Numbered from the stretch's first letter, positions 40,108 through 49,486 are shown. The stretch is DNA of 64,000 bases from Methanocella_A sp963769045 (GCA_963769045.1 CAVYKK010000027.1:1-64000); one strand, 5' to 3'. Numbers and translations: made by a program. The notes: generated by a model from the sequence alone, not told the origin.

Positions 40108-42933
40108 TCAGGCGACGTCTACAGGCCCGCCGCTCATGACCGCCTGTTCCGGTACCGCCACCGTCTTAGTGGTACTACCGTACGTAATCGTGTAATCCGA
40201 CAGCGGCATCACGTCATACGAGTACCCGTCGCCCTTCATGGCTTCTGTCGGGTAGGGCACGATCATCGAGTAAGTGCCGTCCGCACCCGCCACGGCGGTC
40301 TGCGTGTACGTGAAGTTATGGCTGCCGACGCCCAGGTTTACCGATGCGGTGACGTTGCTGCCTGCGGGCGCGCTGCCCTTGATAGTGGCGCCTTTCACCA
40401 CCTCATAGGTCTTCACCGACTTCACCGGCGGCCGGCTGTCGTAGTAGAACACAGAGCTGCCCTGGCTCGTAGACATGGGGTTGACACTGGCCATGTACAG
40501 GTTATACTCCTGCGTATAGTTGTCCGAGGCCATGAACGTCGCATCGGAGTATGGCACGTACAGGTAGCCCTGCTGGTACTGGCTCAGGTCTCCCACCTTC
40601 GTCGATACGGAGTATGGGCCGGTGCCCTCGTAGATCAGCCGGAAGTGGCTCATGCCGTTACAGTCGTCATAGTACAGGCGGCTCATCATCGAGCTCTTGT
40701 ACCTGTCGCTATCCCTGACGATGTTGACGTTAGCACCCTGCGATACCTGGAGCGGGGACGTCGCGTACCAGCCGTCCGTATCCTTTGCCCACACGGTGAT
40801 CGCATAGAATTTGCCCGTGGCCATCGCGTTGTCGATCATCACGTACCGGCTGCCCATGTCCCGAAGGTTCCGGTACCCCTGGCTCTCGTCAGTGGCCAGG
40901 AAAAACTTCGCACTGCCCTCCGTCCCGTTATTCTCCAGGATGCCTGCCTGGAACGGGTTGGCATTGGGGATGCGGTGGGCGACATAGTTGATAATGTGCC
41001 CGTAGTCCCACCAGCTCATCACGCCGTAGGCACTCGCCGGATACTGGTATGTGCCATCAGCGTTGAGCGTTTTAGTATACGAGCCGTTGGCATAGTCGAA
41101 GCCGGGCTGTACTACCGTGCCCTGCGGATCAGGCGTGTGGTCGCGCAGCCAGGTCAGCGAATTGAACCACTCGCTGTCCATGCCCTGGTTGCCGCTGGCA
41201 AAGACCATGGTGTAGCCTCCCGGAAACAGGCTGCCCCCACCGGTGGAGAACGATGTGGCCGGGTAGATGATCACCAGCAGGAACATGGCGCCGATCAGTG
41301 TCATCAATGCTGCCTGGCCTGTGTTTTTCGACAGGAACGGCCCGACGTCGAGCAGCCCCTTCACCCCTCCCTTTAACTTTTCCACGAAGTTTTCCGAGTC
41401 GAAGGCCCTGAAGATCGAGATGGCGAAGTAGCCGGTAAGCAGCGCCGCATTTATCGCAAAGTAGTAGGTGAAGCGTATCTGGCTGATCATGGCCCAGAAC
41501 ATAACCAGGTTCCAGACCAGGAACAACAGCTCAGCGGGGCGATTATTTTTCAGCACCCTGAATGCCAGTATGACGATGCCTGCGATCGACAGGGGGAGGG
41601 TCCAGAAGAAATAGGCCCACAGGAGGCTTATCGTGAAGTCCCCGGACGTCGTGAAGATCGACGATCTGGCCTCGGCTACGGTAAGCATGCCGCCGCCGGG
41701 CGTGAACACCCTGAAGCCCGCCATCACGAGATCGAACAGCTGCGGCAGCACAATATACGCGACGAGCAGGCCGATTACTGCGATCGAGACCAGCGACACC
41801 GGGAACATCCAGTTTTCCGTTTTATTCTTCCGGAGCAGTCCCGACACGATGTAAATTACACCGATGCCGGCGAACGCCAGGCAGAGGAATATCGGCTGGG
41901 TCACAGAGTAGAACATCAGCTGGAGGCTCATGTCCTGCAGCGAGAATGGCATCACCATGACCGCCGGGATCAGGTACATGATCGCCGCCACGATGACCAG
42001 GTAGTCGAGCGACTGGCCCCTGGAATGATCGAAGACCGACTGCGCCGCGAAGTAGATGAAGAGCATGAAGCCAAGCAGCAGCGCGCCGGGCCAGCTGAGC
42101 ATGTAACAGCCGAAGGCGACGCCTGCCAGTGCCGAATAAGCCAGCGCTTTCAGGGCTTTCCCGTCCTTCCGGGCGATCTTTTCCAGGCTGAGGCCCGCCT
42201 TCTTCGCCGCGTCCAGCGCATACACGAGGAACGCTACCGTGGCAGCCGAGAACAGCACTTCTGCGATGTGGTGATCGGTGAAGCCGAGCAGCGACCTGGC
42301 AAGAAACTGCCCCGGTATCAGTGCCAGGGTCGCGGCAGCTATGATGCCCGCGTTCCTGCCGAACAGCTTGCTGGCGATGAAATAGGCCGGGAGAATGCAG
42401 AGCACTCCCATCAATACGGGCATATAGGCTCCGACCGTATCGACAAGCGCCGGTCCGGGGTTCCCGAGACCGACGACCAGGGCTGCCCCGGCTATGATGA
42501 TGGTGAACAGCGGCCCGAAGTGGATGGTGCTGCCGTAAGGGAAGTGGGTGAACGGGTCGAACATGATACGCGCCGGGAAGTGGGCGAGCGTGTTGTGTAC
42601 CAGGCGCATCTGGTACACGGCGTCGTCCTGTGCCACGTTCACGTAGCCGCTGCCCCATGACGGGAACACGTTGTCAAAAGAAGGCACGATGCGGATGTAG
42701 GCCATCAGGGCCATTAATAAAAGCAGGACCGCAGGGTAGACCCACAGGCCGGACCGGAGCCAGGCCACGGGGTCGAAAGATTGTCTGACAGGCTTTTCGC
42801 CTGTCATCTCGCTAACCGGCGTTTTTGCCACGGAGCTCTCTTCAGCCTGCGCAGCCTTCTCGTCCGCCGGTCTGCCTGCCGTCTTTTTCACGGGGCCTGC
42901 CGCCTGTTTCCTCTCCCTGCCCGATCGCGCCAT
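40108..42933 (-). CDS. aglB: AglB/STT3-type oligosaccharyltransferase
   Basis: A 941-residue membrane enzyme that moves a lipid-linked glycan to Asn in N-x-S/T sequons of secreted proteins. The charged cytoplasmic N-terminus (about 1-60) is followed by about 13 transmembrane helices; the first external loop has the metal-binding YQMRLV region. The soluble C-terminal domain starts with the signature WWDYGH near residue 620. A further beta-domain (GATIKGSAPAGSNVTASVNL) ends the protein. GGTG before the ATG at 42933 decides the start over a TTG at 42957. It can explain the many sequons in secreted proteins of this window. Confidence 0.93.
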   Translation of the reverse strand: MARSGRERKQAAGPVKKTAGRPADEKAAQAEESSVAKTPVSEMTGEKPVRQSFDPVAWLRSGLWVYPAVLLLLMALMAYIRIVPSFDNVFPSWGSGYVNVAQDDAVYQMRLVHNTLAHFPARIMFDPFTHFPYGSTIHFGPLFTIIIAGAALVVGLGNPGPALVDTVGAYMPVLMGVLCILPAYFIASKLFGRNAGIIAAATLALIPGQFLARSLLGFTDHHIAEVLFSAATVAFLVYALDAAKKAGLSLEKIARKDGKALKALAYSALAGVAFGCYMLSWPGALLLGFMLFIYFAAQSVFDHSRGQSLDYLVIVAAIMYLIPAVMVMPFSLQDMSLQLMFYSVTQPIFLCLAFAGIGVIYIVSGLLRKNKTENWMFPVSLVSIAVIGLLVAYIVLPQLFDLVMAGFRVFTPGGGMLTVAEARSSIFTTSGDFTISLLWAYFFWTLPLSIAGIVILAFRVLKNNRPAELLFLVWNLVMFWAMISQIRFTYYFAINAALLTGYFAISIFRAFDSENFVEKLKGGVKGLLDVGPFLSKNTGQAALMTLIGAMFLLVIIYPATSFSTGGGSLFPGGYTMVFASGNQGMDSEWFNSLTWLRDHTPDPQGTVVQPGFDYANGSYTKTLNADGTYQYPASAYGVMSWWDYGHIINYVAHRIPNANPFQAGILENNGTEGSAKFFLATDESQGYRNLRDMGSRYVMIDNAMATGKFYAITVWAKDTDGWYATSPLQVSQGANVNIVRDSDRYKSSMMSRLYYDDCNGMSHFRLIYEGTGPYSVSTKVGDLSQYQQGYLYVPYSDATFMASDNYTQEYNLYMASVNPMSTSQGSSVFYYDSRPPVKSVKTYEVVKGATIKGSAPAGSNVTASVNLGVGSHNFTYTQTAVAGADGTYSMIVPYPTEAMKGDGYSYDVMPLSDYTITYGSTTKTVAVPEQAVMSGGPVDVA

Positions 42934-42970
42934 AAATTCACCAGGTTCAACGCTCAATTGAGGGCCGGCT

Positions 42971-42984
42971 ATTTATATATTTTT
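42971..42984 (-). promoter_or_regulatory. TATA-like box of aglB
   Basis: Minus-strand AAAAATATATAAAT lies about 44 bases upstream of the aglB ATG at 42933. Confidence 0.55.
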
Positions 42985-43019
42985 CAGTGCCTCGAAACAG
43001 TCTCCGTGGCTCTCTGTTT

Positions 43020-43883
43020 TCAGGCGACACGATACCAGTACATGCAGTAGTTATCCAGACGGTATGACGCTTTACCCCTGTTGATCAGGCTGCTCAGGTG
43101 ACCCTTCAGCATCACTACTGTCAGCCAGTAGTTATTCAGGCTATTGTAAAGTTTGAGCTCGTTCGAGAGAAGCGTGACCAGACCTTCCGTCGACACCGGC
43201 TCTTTGATAAGTTTAAGGATGATCTCGTCGACGTGGTCCAGCTGCTCGATATGGTTGTCAGCTGCCGACAGCGCTTCCGTCCTGCCCATGACATGACCTG
43301 CCCCGGGCACCACGAAGTCGTAGTCCAGCTCCTTCATTTTCTCAAGCGAGCTTCTGCACAGGTCCGGGTCGATGCTGTAGGGAAGCTTGTACTTCGACCA
43401 GACCTCTTTTCCATAGACCGCGTCACCGGAATAGAACACGCCATCCTCGGTGATGAAGCCAAACTGGCCCAGCGTGTGGCCGGGCAGGGGCACGGAGCGG
43501 ACAGACGAGTCCCGCCACTCCTCGATGTACAGGTCGACCTCGCAGGCATTTCCCTGGAAGTAGGGCGTGATCATCTCGATCGGCGGCTTCGCCCAGCTGA
43601 ACAGGCCCCGTACGTTGACCTCCGGGCAGCGCACCAGCAGCGCGTCGTCCTTTGACGCAATGACCTTAGCGCCTTTCTCCCGGAACTCATGGGCGTGCCG
43701 GAAGTGGTCGTTGTGCCCGTGGGTGATGAGTACCGTGTGTACGTCATCCCTGCCCACATCTTTGAAGTCCACGCATCCGGGGTCGATCACGTATCCCTTG
43801 AACAGCCCCGCGTTGCTCATGGCCGGCAGATAGTACGAATTGCCGGCCACCCTGACGGGGGCCACCTGTTTACAGTCCGCCAT
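43020..43883 (-). CDS. Metallo-beta-lactamase-fold hydrolase, copy 1
   Basis: A 287-residue MBL protein. The metal-binding motif is THGHNDHF, followed by PLPGHTLGQFGF, SGDAVYG and VPGAGHVMG. A helical tail of about 85 residues follows the core. The family includes hydrolases of many ester, sulfur and phosphate bonds; the substrate is unknown. A paralogue with the same architecture lies at 48638-49486. The start at 43883 matches the paralogue's N-terminus. Confidence 0.82.
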   Translation of the reverse strand: MADCKQVAPVRVAGNSYYLPAMSNAGLFKGYVIDPGCVDFKDVGRDDVHTVLITHGHNDHFRHAHEFREKGAKVIASKDDALLVRCPEVNVRGLFSWAKPPIEMITPYFQGNACEVDLYIEEWRDSSVRSVPLPGHTLGQFGFITEDGVFYSGDAVYGKEVWSKYKLPYSIDPDLCRSSLEKMKELDYDFVVPGAGHVMGRTEALSAADNHIEQLDHVDEIILKLIKEPVSTEGLVTLLSNELKLYNSLNNYWLTVVMLKGHLSSLINRGKASYRLDNYCMYWYRVA

Positions 43884-43895
43884 ATGCATCACTTT

Positions 43896-43940
43896 ATTAT
43901 CGGTGGTCCGATAATCATAATTACCGGGTGATCCGATAAT
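43896..43940. promoter_or_regulatory. Operator-like palindrome plus half site
   Basis: ATTATCGG (43896-43903) and CCGATAAT (43908-43915) form a perfect palindrome, and CCGATAAT occurs again at 43933-43940. The sites lie 13-57 bases upstream of the MBL start and within the divergent spacer to the cupin gene, a typical place for a repressor site. Confidence 0.45.
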
Positions 43941-43993
43941 ATATCTGGCTGAATGCGGCTCAATAGTGATAAACATTACCAGCGCGCGAGGGT

Positions 43994-44359
43994 ATGTCGT
44001 TGATCAGGAATAGAGAGAATGTTGAATCGTTCGTCACGAAGGATAAGTCATCCATATGGGAGCTGTACCACCCCGCCTCGTCGCCCGTGAAAGACGTGAG
44101 CGTCGCCGAGGCATACGTGAAGGCCCGGGAGAAGACAGAGGCCCACGTCCACCGATCGTCGCAGGAGATCTATTATATTGCCGAAGGCTCGGGGACGATG
44201 AGGCTGGGCGATAGCGAATTCGCGATAAAGACCGGCGATGCCATCCTGATACCGCCGCGGACGCCGCACGACGTCCGGGCCGGCGGGAACGGCATCCGCA
44301 TATTATGCATCTGCTCGCCGCCGTACTCCCATGAGGACACAGAGCTTATATCCCCGTAG
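43994..44359 (+). CDS. Cupin-domain protein
   Basis: A 121-residue single-domain cupin. Motif 1 is EAHVHRSSQEIYYIAEGSGTM (spread over residues about 50-70) with two His and a Glu metal ligand; motif 2 is GDAILIPPRTPHDVRAG with the third His. Small cupins bind a metal and act as isomerases, dioxygenases or sugar/ligand sensors. It is divergent from the MBL gene and about 70 bases upstream of the dehydratase-like gene. Its substrate is not evident. Confidence 0.82.
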   Translation: MSLIRNRENVESFVTKDKSSIWELYHPASSPVKDVSVAEAYVKAREKTEAHVHRSSQEIYYIAEGSGTMRLGDSEFAIKTGDAILIPPRTPHDVRAGGNGIRILCICSPPYSHEDTELISP

Positions 44360-44430
44360 CCAGATGTTCGATCACCGGACGGGAAACGATATAAGTCCGG
44401 CGTTTTTAGTGTAATAGCACAGGGAACTCT

Positions 44431-45579
44431 ATGGGGCGCCTGATATCTCTTGACAATTTTACCGACTCGTACGGCCGACGGATAGCTGAGCTTGCCAGAG
44501 AACGGGCGGAGGGCAGGAAGGTCCTCGGCACCTTCTGCCTTTACGTGCCGGACGAGATCATCTTCGCGGCGGGGGCGGATCGAGTGGTCCTTTGCGGTGG
44601 CAAGAGCGACACGATACCCGTGGCGGAAGAATACCTGCCCCGGAGCGTCTGCCCGCTGATCAAGTCTTCGTTCGGCGCCGTCGTCAGCAGCACCTGCGGG
44701 ACCGGCGAGGCGTGTCCGCACTTCGGGCTGGTCGACGCCATCGTGGCGGAAGCGACCTGCGACGGCAAGAAGAAGATGTACGAGCTGCTGGGCCGGCGCA
44801 TGCCGACGTATGTGCTCGATCTCCCCCAGATGCCCGACAGCCCGGGCGCTCTACGGTATTTCGAGAGCGAGCTGGAACGGTTCAAGGGCTATCTTGAAGG
44901 CCTTACCGGCATCCGCGCTACAGATAACCGTCTGGCCACAGAGATCAGGTCTGCTAACGAGACGCGGCAGCTGCTCGGACGTCTGTTCGACTACCGCAAG
45001 CGTGATCTGCCGCCGCTGACCGGGCTGGAAACGCTGAAAGTCATGCAAAAACAGTACTTCCTGTCGCCCGTCGTTTTTAAAAGCTATGTCCAGGCGCTGT
45101 GCGAGGAGATCGATCGCGCGGAATCGTCCCCCGGCGAGCGTAAGCCCCGTATCATGATCGCCGGCTGTCCTATGCCATCGGGCAGCACCAAGGTGCCCGG
45201 GATCATCGAGGGCCATGGCGGCCTTATCGTGGTCGAGGAAAGCTGCACAGGCACCAGGTCGTTCGAGCACCTGGTCGACGAGACGAAACCGCCTCTGGAG
45301 GCTATCGCCGAACGTTACCTGAAAATACCATGTGCCTGTATGACGCCCAACGACCGGCGGATTGAAAGTATCGTCGATCTCGCGAAGGAGTACCGGGTGG
45401 ACGGCATCGTGTACTATTCGCTGCAGGGCTGCCACGGCTACAACATTGAAAAGTACCGGGTCCAGCAGGCCCTGAAGCAGGCGAAGATACCTATGCTGGC
45501 CATCGAGACGGACTATTCGGCGTCCGATGCCGGGCAGATCGGCCTGCGGGTGGATGCCTTCCTGGAGATGATATCGTGA
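44431..45579 (+). CDS. 2-hydroxyacyl-CoA dehydratase D-type / double-cubane cluster protein-like
   Basis: A 382-residue protein of the BcrC/BadD/HgdB superfamily. Cysteines in GTFCLYVPDE, SSTCGTGEACPHFG, EESCTGTRSFE, IPCACMTPND and SLQGCHGYNIEKY can hold iron-sulfur clusters. It has one subunit plus activator, without a second dehydratase subunit gene, the arrangement of double-cubane cluster proteins (E. coli YjiM type), whose homologue reduces small molecules such as acetylene. The activator gene overlaps its stop (GTGA). The physiological substrate is unknown. Confidence 0.82.
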   Translation: MGRLISLDNFTDSYGRRIAELARERAEGRKVLGTFCLYVPDEIIFAAGADRVVLCGGKSDTIPVAEEYLPRSVCPLIKSSFGAVVSSTCGTGEACPHFGLVDAIVAEATCDGKKKMYELLGRRMPTYVLDLPQMPDSPGALRYFESELERFKGYLEGLTGIRATDNRLATEIRSANETRQLLGRLFDYRKRDLPPLTGLETLKVMQKQYFLSPVVFKSYVQALCEEIDRAESSPGERKPRIMIAGCPMPSGSTKVPGIIEGHGGLIVVEESCTGTRSFEHLVDETKPPLEAIAERYLKIPCACMTPNDRRIESIVDLAKEYRVDGIVYYSLQGCHGYNIEKYRVQQALKQAKIPMLAIETDYSASDAGQIGLRVDAFLEMIS

Positions 45580-46364
45580 TTGTCGTCGGCATCGATGCAG
45601 GCTCCGCGACGACCAAGGCTGTCCTGCTGAAGGACGGTCGGATCGTCGCCAGCAGGATTGCCCCTGCCGGGTTCGATTTTCACAAGACGGCCGCCGAAGT
45701 CTGCCAGGCGGTCCTCGATGCTGCGGGCGAGACGAAAGCGGATAACATCGTCGCCACAGGATACGGCCGGCGCAGCATTCCGTTCGCCGGAAAGGCCATT
45801 AGCGAGATCACTGCCCAGGCGGAAGGCGTTCGTTTCCTGTACCCTGATGTCAGAGGTATCATCGACATCGGCGGCCAGGATAGCAAGGTTATTCTGGTCG
45901 AGGGCGGTCGCGTGGCCGATTTCCAGATGAACGACAAATGTGCGGCCGGCACCGGACGGTTCCTGGAGCACACAGCGCGGGCGCTGGAAGTTTCCGTCGG
46001 CAACCTGGGGCGGCTGGCACTCGCTTCTTCAAGTCCAGCGGCGATCAGCAGCATGTGCACGGTGTTCGCGGAATCCGAAGTTATCTCTTTGCGTGCGCAA
46101 GGCGTCCCGAAGGAAGATATTGCCGCCGGGCTGGTGGAGAGCATCGCGAAGCGGGTGGCGGCCATGGCAAAGCCCATGGGGCTGAAAGAGCATATCGCGC
46201 TGGTCGGCGGCGTGGCGAAAAACCCGGCGATCAGGGCTGCGCTGGAGCGGGAGATGGGCTGTGCGTTGTACATGCCGCCAGAGCCGCAGATCACCGCGGC
46301 GTTGGGCGCTGCGCTGATAGCAAATCGCCGATCATCTAACAAGAAAGGTAACGCTTTCTCGTGA
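45576..46364 (+). CDS. BadF/BadG-type activator ATPase (DCCP reductase-like)
   Basis: A 262-residue ASKHA-fold ATPase that donates electrons to the dehydratase-like protein. The phosphate loop is GIDAGSATTKAVLL; IDIGGQDSKVI, the CAAGTGRFLE cysteine and the second cysteine in SSMCTVFAESEVI are the ligand residues for the [4Fe-4S] cluster bridging a homodimer. VGGVAKNPAIRAALE is the adenosine motif. The GTG start overlaps the upstream stop. A decayed second copy of its C-terminal half lies at 47279-47610. Confidence 0.9.
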   Translation: MIVVGIDAGSATTKAVLLKDGRIVASRIAPAGFDFHKTAAEVCQAVLDAAGETKADNIVATGYGRRSIPFAGKAISEITAQAEGVRFLYPDVRGIIDIGGQDSKVILVEGGRVADFQMNDKCAAGTGRFLEHTARALEVSVGNLGRLALASSSPAAISSMCTVFAESEVISLRAQGVPKEDIAAGLVESIAKRVAAMAKPMGLKEHIALVGGVAKNPAIRAALEREMGCALYMPPEPQITAALGAALIANRRSSNKKGNAFS

Positions 46365-46381
46365 ACCCCTTGTGAACATCA

Positions 46382-46609
46382 CTATTGTCCTTTTGGTGAA
46401 ATCCGCTTATGGTCCCGCTTATCTGCCATCTCCAGGTATTTCTCCCGGGACATCATGAAATTTTTACTGTTTTCCATAAAGCTATCGATGAGGGCCGCCT
46501 GCTGCTTGCTCCAGACATCATTCGGCACCTTTTTCACCCATGCAGAGTAATCGTGCAAGAATTTGATGCGTTCCTCGAGGTTCTTTTTCTTATCGAATGA
46601 CAATTCCAT
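46382..46609 (-). CDS. Small helical protein, partner of nucleotidyltransferase gene
   Basis: A 75-residue charged, helical protein (MELSFDKKKNLEERIKFLHD). GGTGAGG upstream of the ATG at 46609 supports the start, and it overlaps the end of the nucleotidyltransferase gene by 20 bases. Small size, tight coupling and position suggest a toxin-antitoxin-like pair, but neither member matches a family I can name with certainty. Confidence 0.55.
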   Translation of the reverse strand: MELSFDKKKNLEERIKFLHDYSAWVKKVPNDVWSKQQAALIDSFMENSKNFMMSREKYLEMADKRDHKRISPKGQ

Positions 46610-47195
46610 AGGCCTCACCGCTGACCTTTAATTCCCTCATGAACCGTTTCAACAACATGACGTCTAATTTACCTTGAAAGATATCCCATAAATATATTGC
46701 ATCTTCTATGTCTTTCTCGCTCCCCAGATATAATTTATAGGGTATTTGAAGTTCGATCGGCGAGATGTATATTCTTTCTCCATTAAAAACGGCTTCCAGC
46801 CTGTGGGATAGCGCATAGCGGTCAAAGTCGTCTTTGGCGAACTTCATCTCCATGTTCGGTATTACCGTGTCTTTTTCTGCGGCCCTGATCCCCAGTCTCT
46901 CGCAAAGCATTTCATATAGCCCGGTGGCATCTTCGGGGTTTAAAAAATCGTAGCCACGCCCAATAGCGGACTTATAAAATGATAGAAACCCGGACGCATC
47001 CGTGCGCTCCACCAGGATATCGATGTCCTCCGTGCCCCTTGCCCTGCCGAATAATATGGCTACGTAACCGCTCACTATCACGTACTTGATATTGTGTTCC
47101 TCGAGTAGCCTGACGAAACCAATCACGAATTTATCTAACGCCGTGATAATCTTGCCATCGACTTCTACCCGTCCGGTTGAATAACGTAGTTCCAT
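46590..47195 (-). CDS. Nucleotidyltransferase-fold protein (toxin-antitoxin-like)
   Basis: A 201-residue protein with the nucleotidyltransferase signature: YVIVSGYVAILFGRARGTEDIDILVE provides the glycine helix turn and the D-x-D metal site. The C-terminal half is helical (SHRLEAVFNGERIYISPIELQIPYKLYLGSEKDIEDA across residues about 130-175). This resembles DUF6036/AbiEii-like nucleotidyltransferases found in toxin-antitoxin and abortive-infection pairs. It is AT-richer than its neighbours and splits an intact and a broken activator gene, fitting horizontal gain. Confidence 0.65.
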   Translation of the reverse strand: MELRYSTGRVEVDGKIITALDKFVIGFVRLLEEHNIKYVIVSGYVAILFGRARGTEDIDILVERTDASGFLSFYKSAIGRGYDFLNPEDATGLYEMLCERLGIRAAEKDTVIPNMEMKFAKDDFDRYALSHRLEAVFNGERIYISPIELQIPYKLYLGSEKDIEDAIYLWDIFQGKLDVMLLKRFMRELKVSGEAYGIVIR

Positions 47196-47278
47196 TACAC
47201 ACTCTATATTCGTTATGTATTCATGGTATATGAAATATTACAAGAACCCACAGCAATAGCGCTGTAAGCATCGACGAT

Positions 47279-47610
47279 GACCTGGAATGCTGGCTCTGGT
47301 ATCTTCGAGCCCTGCGGCGATTAGTAGCTTGTGCACGGTCTTTGCGGATTCCGCAGTCATATCTCTTGGGGCGCAGGGCGTCCCGAGGGAGGACATCGCC
47401 GCCGTGCAGGTGGAGAGCATCGCCCGGCGTGTGGCCGCCATGGCGAGGCCGATGGGGCTGAAAGAACACGTGGCGCTGGTCAGCGGCGTTGCAAAGAATG
47501 AGGGGATCAGAGCGGCACTGGAGCGGGAACCGGGCTTAAAGCTGTTCGTGCCTTCGGAACCACAGATCACCGGGGCGCTGGGGGCGGCACTTATTGCCAG
47601 CGGCAATTAA
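47279..47610 (+). pseudogene. C-terminal fragment of a second activator ATPase
   Basis: The frame encodes about 107 residues matching residues about 150-255 of the activator at 45576-46364: SSPAAISSLCTVFADSAVIS, VESIARRVAAMARPMGLKEH and ITGALGAALIAS. It lacks the ATP-binding and first cluster ligand regions. The DNA is clearly diverged from the intact gene (about one base in five, by eye), so this is an old paralogue, not a recent copy. Homology starts at about 47279, just past the toxin-antitoxin-like genes. Confidence 0.8.
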
Positions 47611-47688
47611 TAGTCTATAGCAATCTTACTCCTGCTACTTTCTCCAAATGGCTTATCTATAGATATTGAGATAAGAATATACTCGGTT

Positions 47689-48615
47689 TTGCTAGTGATT
47701 AAGGGGAAAAAGAAAGTAGTTGTCGTGGCCACTGGTGCGATCGCCGGATTGATCATACTGTGTACGCTCGGCGTTTTCTTCTTATGTATCATCTGCATGA
47801 TCAACAGCAATCCGTTCCCCGGCAGTGAGAACGATTTTCCGCCCCCGCCGACCAATAACACCACACGCTATCCCTTTTCGGCGGACTTTTTCTTGAGGAC
47901 ACACGCCCCGGCGGAAAATATTACCCTTACAGGAACGTTCGAGGACTGGTCCGACACCAGCTACCACAATGTGAAGGTCATGGGCGGGATGGGTGACATC
48001 AGGGCATGGAGCTGGGGGGCTATCTCGCCCAATATCAACTACGGCGGGGATTCGCACGACTTGAGCATCAACTGGGATACACACTATCTCTCGGACGACT
48101 CGTGGGGTGGCGGCGTCCCGGGCTACGATTACATGTACCTGCCGTTTTACGCATCTTGTGATATAACGCTCAATAACCACATCGGCAGCGTGATTGTCAA
48201 GGACCTTAACGGGCCCTCTCTGCATGTGACAACGAACCGGGGTATGTTGCGCATCGAGAATTGCTCGTTCGCCCGGATCGACTGTACGGCGACCACGCGG
48301 ATCAATGGCAGCTTCAGCTCCGGGAAAGCCAACTTCCAGTCGGAGTCTGGCGATATAACCCTGTCCGCGCGAGAGATAAATGGCAGCATCACAGCCCGGT
48401 CTGAAAAAGGCAATATTATTTTGTATGTGCCGGCAGGTTCTCGTTTTACCTTAAAAGCAAGCACCGGGTCCGGAAGGGTGATGTGTGACTTCCCGCTTAT
48501 GCGGAGCGTCGACCAGCCTAACCGGATCGAAGGCGTCACAGATCAATTGTCACAACCGGAGAATACCATTGGCCTCAGGACGGAACGGGGCAATATCAGG
48601 ATCATTGCCTATTGA
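47689..48615 (+). CDS. Membrane-anchored beta-helical surface protein (DUF4097-like)
   Basis: A 308-residue protein starting at TTG 47689 or GTG 47695. A basic N-terminus and one transmembrane helix (about 10-37) precede a Pro/Asn-rich linker and a beta-rich ectodomain. The C-terminal half has short repeating strands such as GSFSSGKANFQSESGDITL, NGSITARSEKGNIIL and STGSGRVMCDFPL, typical of DUF4097-type right-handed beta repeats. Sequons are frequent. Function unknown; adhesion or envelope roles are possible. Confidence 0.6.
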   Translation: MLVIKGKKKVVVVATGAIAGLIILCTLGVFFLCIICMINSNPFPGSENDFPPPPTNNTTRYPFSADFFLRTHAPAENITLTGTFEDWSDTSYHNVKVMGGMGDIRAWSWGAISPNINYGGDSHDLSINWDTHYLSDDSWGGGVPGYDYMYLPFYASCDITLNNHIGSVIVKDLNGPSLHVTTNRGMLRIENCSFARIDCTATTRINGSFSSGKANFQSESGDITLSAREINGSITARSEKGNIILYVPAGSRFTLKASTGSGRVMCDFPLMRSVDQPNRIEGVTDQLSQPENTIGLRTERGNIRIIAY

Positions 48616-48637
48616 TAAATCCCTGTGAGTATGGCAC

Positions 48638-49486
48638 CTAAACAATGGCCTGCCAATAGACCTTGTGCCCGCGCAGTTCGTATTTTACTCTTTCCTGTCG
48701 GCTCAACATAAACAGAAAAGCCCGTACAGTGGTTTCCACAACGATGTTCATGGTGAAGTCGTCCCTGATCTTTAGCACACAGCCGGTCCCGCTCACCATT
48801 TCCTCGGTGGTCCGCTCTTCCCGCCCGAGCACTTTCAGCACGGACTCTTCCACCATGTCGATGCCTTTCAGATTCACTTCCGCCAGCTCAGCCGCTTCGT
48901 CTTTCGACAGGAGGCTGCAGTGGGACGGGATGACATAGTCGGCGCCGGAGTCGCGGATGTATTCCAGCGATCGCCTCGCGTCTTCCGGGCTGGTGTAATA
49001 GACGATCTTCTTGGTGTCCCAGACCTTCTTCGTCACGATGGCGTCGGCGGCGGCCAGCACGTTGTCCGGGGTCAGGAAGCCGACCTGCCACTGGGTGTGG
49101 CCGGGCAACGGCACGACTTTCAGGGGCATATCCAGCTCGTCTATCGCGCCGTCCACAGGACAAGACACACTTGTGAAATACCATGGCCGCATACCCTCCG
49201 GGGGCACGGCCCAGCAGAAGTTGCCGTTCACGTTGATGTCGGTGTTCTCGATGGCAGAGCGCTCGCTGCGCGGCGCGTAAACACGGGCACCGTTAGCACG
49301 CATTTTGGCCCCGTTCCAGAAATGATCGGTGTGCATGTGAGTGACCAGGGCGTACTTTACCTTCGGGGGGTTATCCCAGTCCACGTTTTCGTTGTTGCTC
49401 GGGTCGACCAGATAGTCCCTGTATAGGCATACGTTGGTGATGCCGGGGACATAATACGTATCCCCTGAAATGTTAACCCGCTTCAT
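48638..49486 (-). CDS. Metallo-beta-lactamase-fold hydrolase, copy 2
   Basis: A 282-residue paralogue of the protein at 43020-43883, starting MKRVNISGDTYYVPGITN. The metal-binding motif is THMHTDHF (third His replaced pattern HxHxDH kept), followed by PLPGHTQWQVGF, AADAIVTKK and IPSHCSLLS. In the last block CSL replaces the usual glycine-rich GHV of copy 1, so the metal site may differ subtly. The helical tail is shared. It is convergent with the DUF4097-like gene. Confidence 0.82.
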   Translation of the reverse strand: MKRVNISGDTYYVPGITNVCLYRDYLVDPSNNENVDWDNPPKVKYALVTHMHTDHFWNGAKMRANGARVYAPRSERSAIENTDINVNGNFCWAVPPEGMRPWYFTSVSCPVDGAIDELDMPLKVVPLPGHTQWQVGFLTPDNVLAAADAIVTKKVWDTKKIVYYTSPEDARRSLEYIRDSGADYVIPSHCSLLSKDEAAELAEVNLKGIDMVEESVLKVLGREERTTEEMVSGTGCVLKIRDDFTMNIVVETTVRAFLFMLSRQERVKYELRGHKVYWQAIV

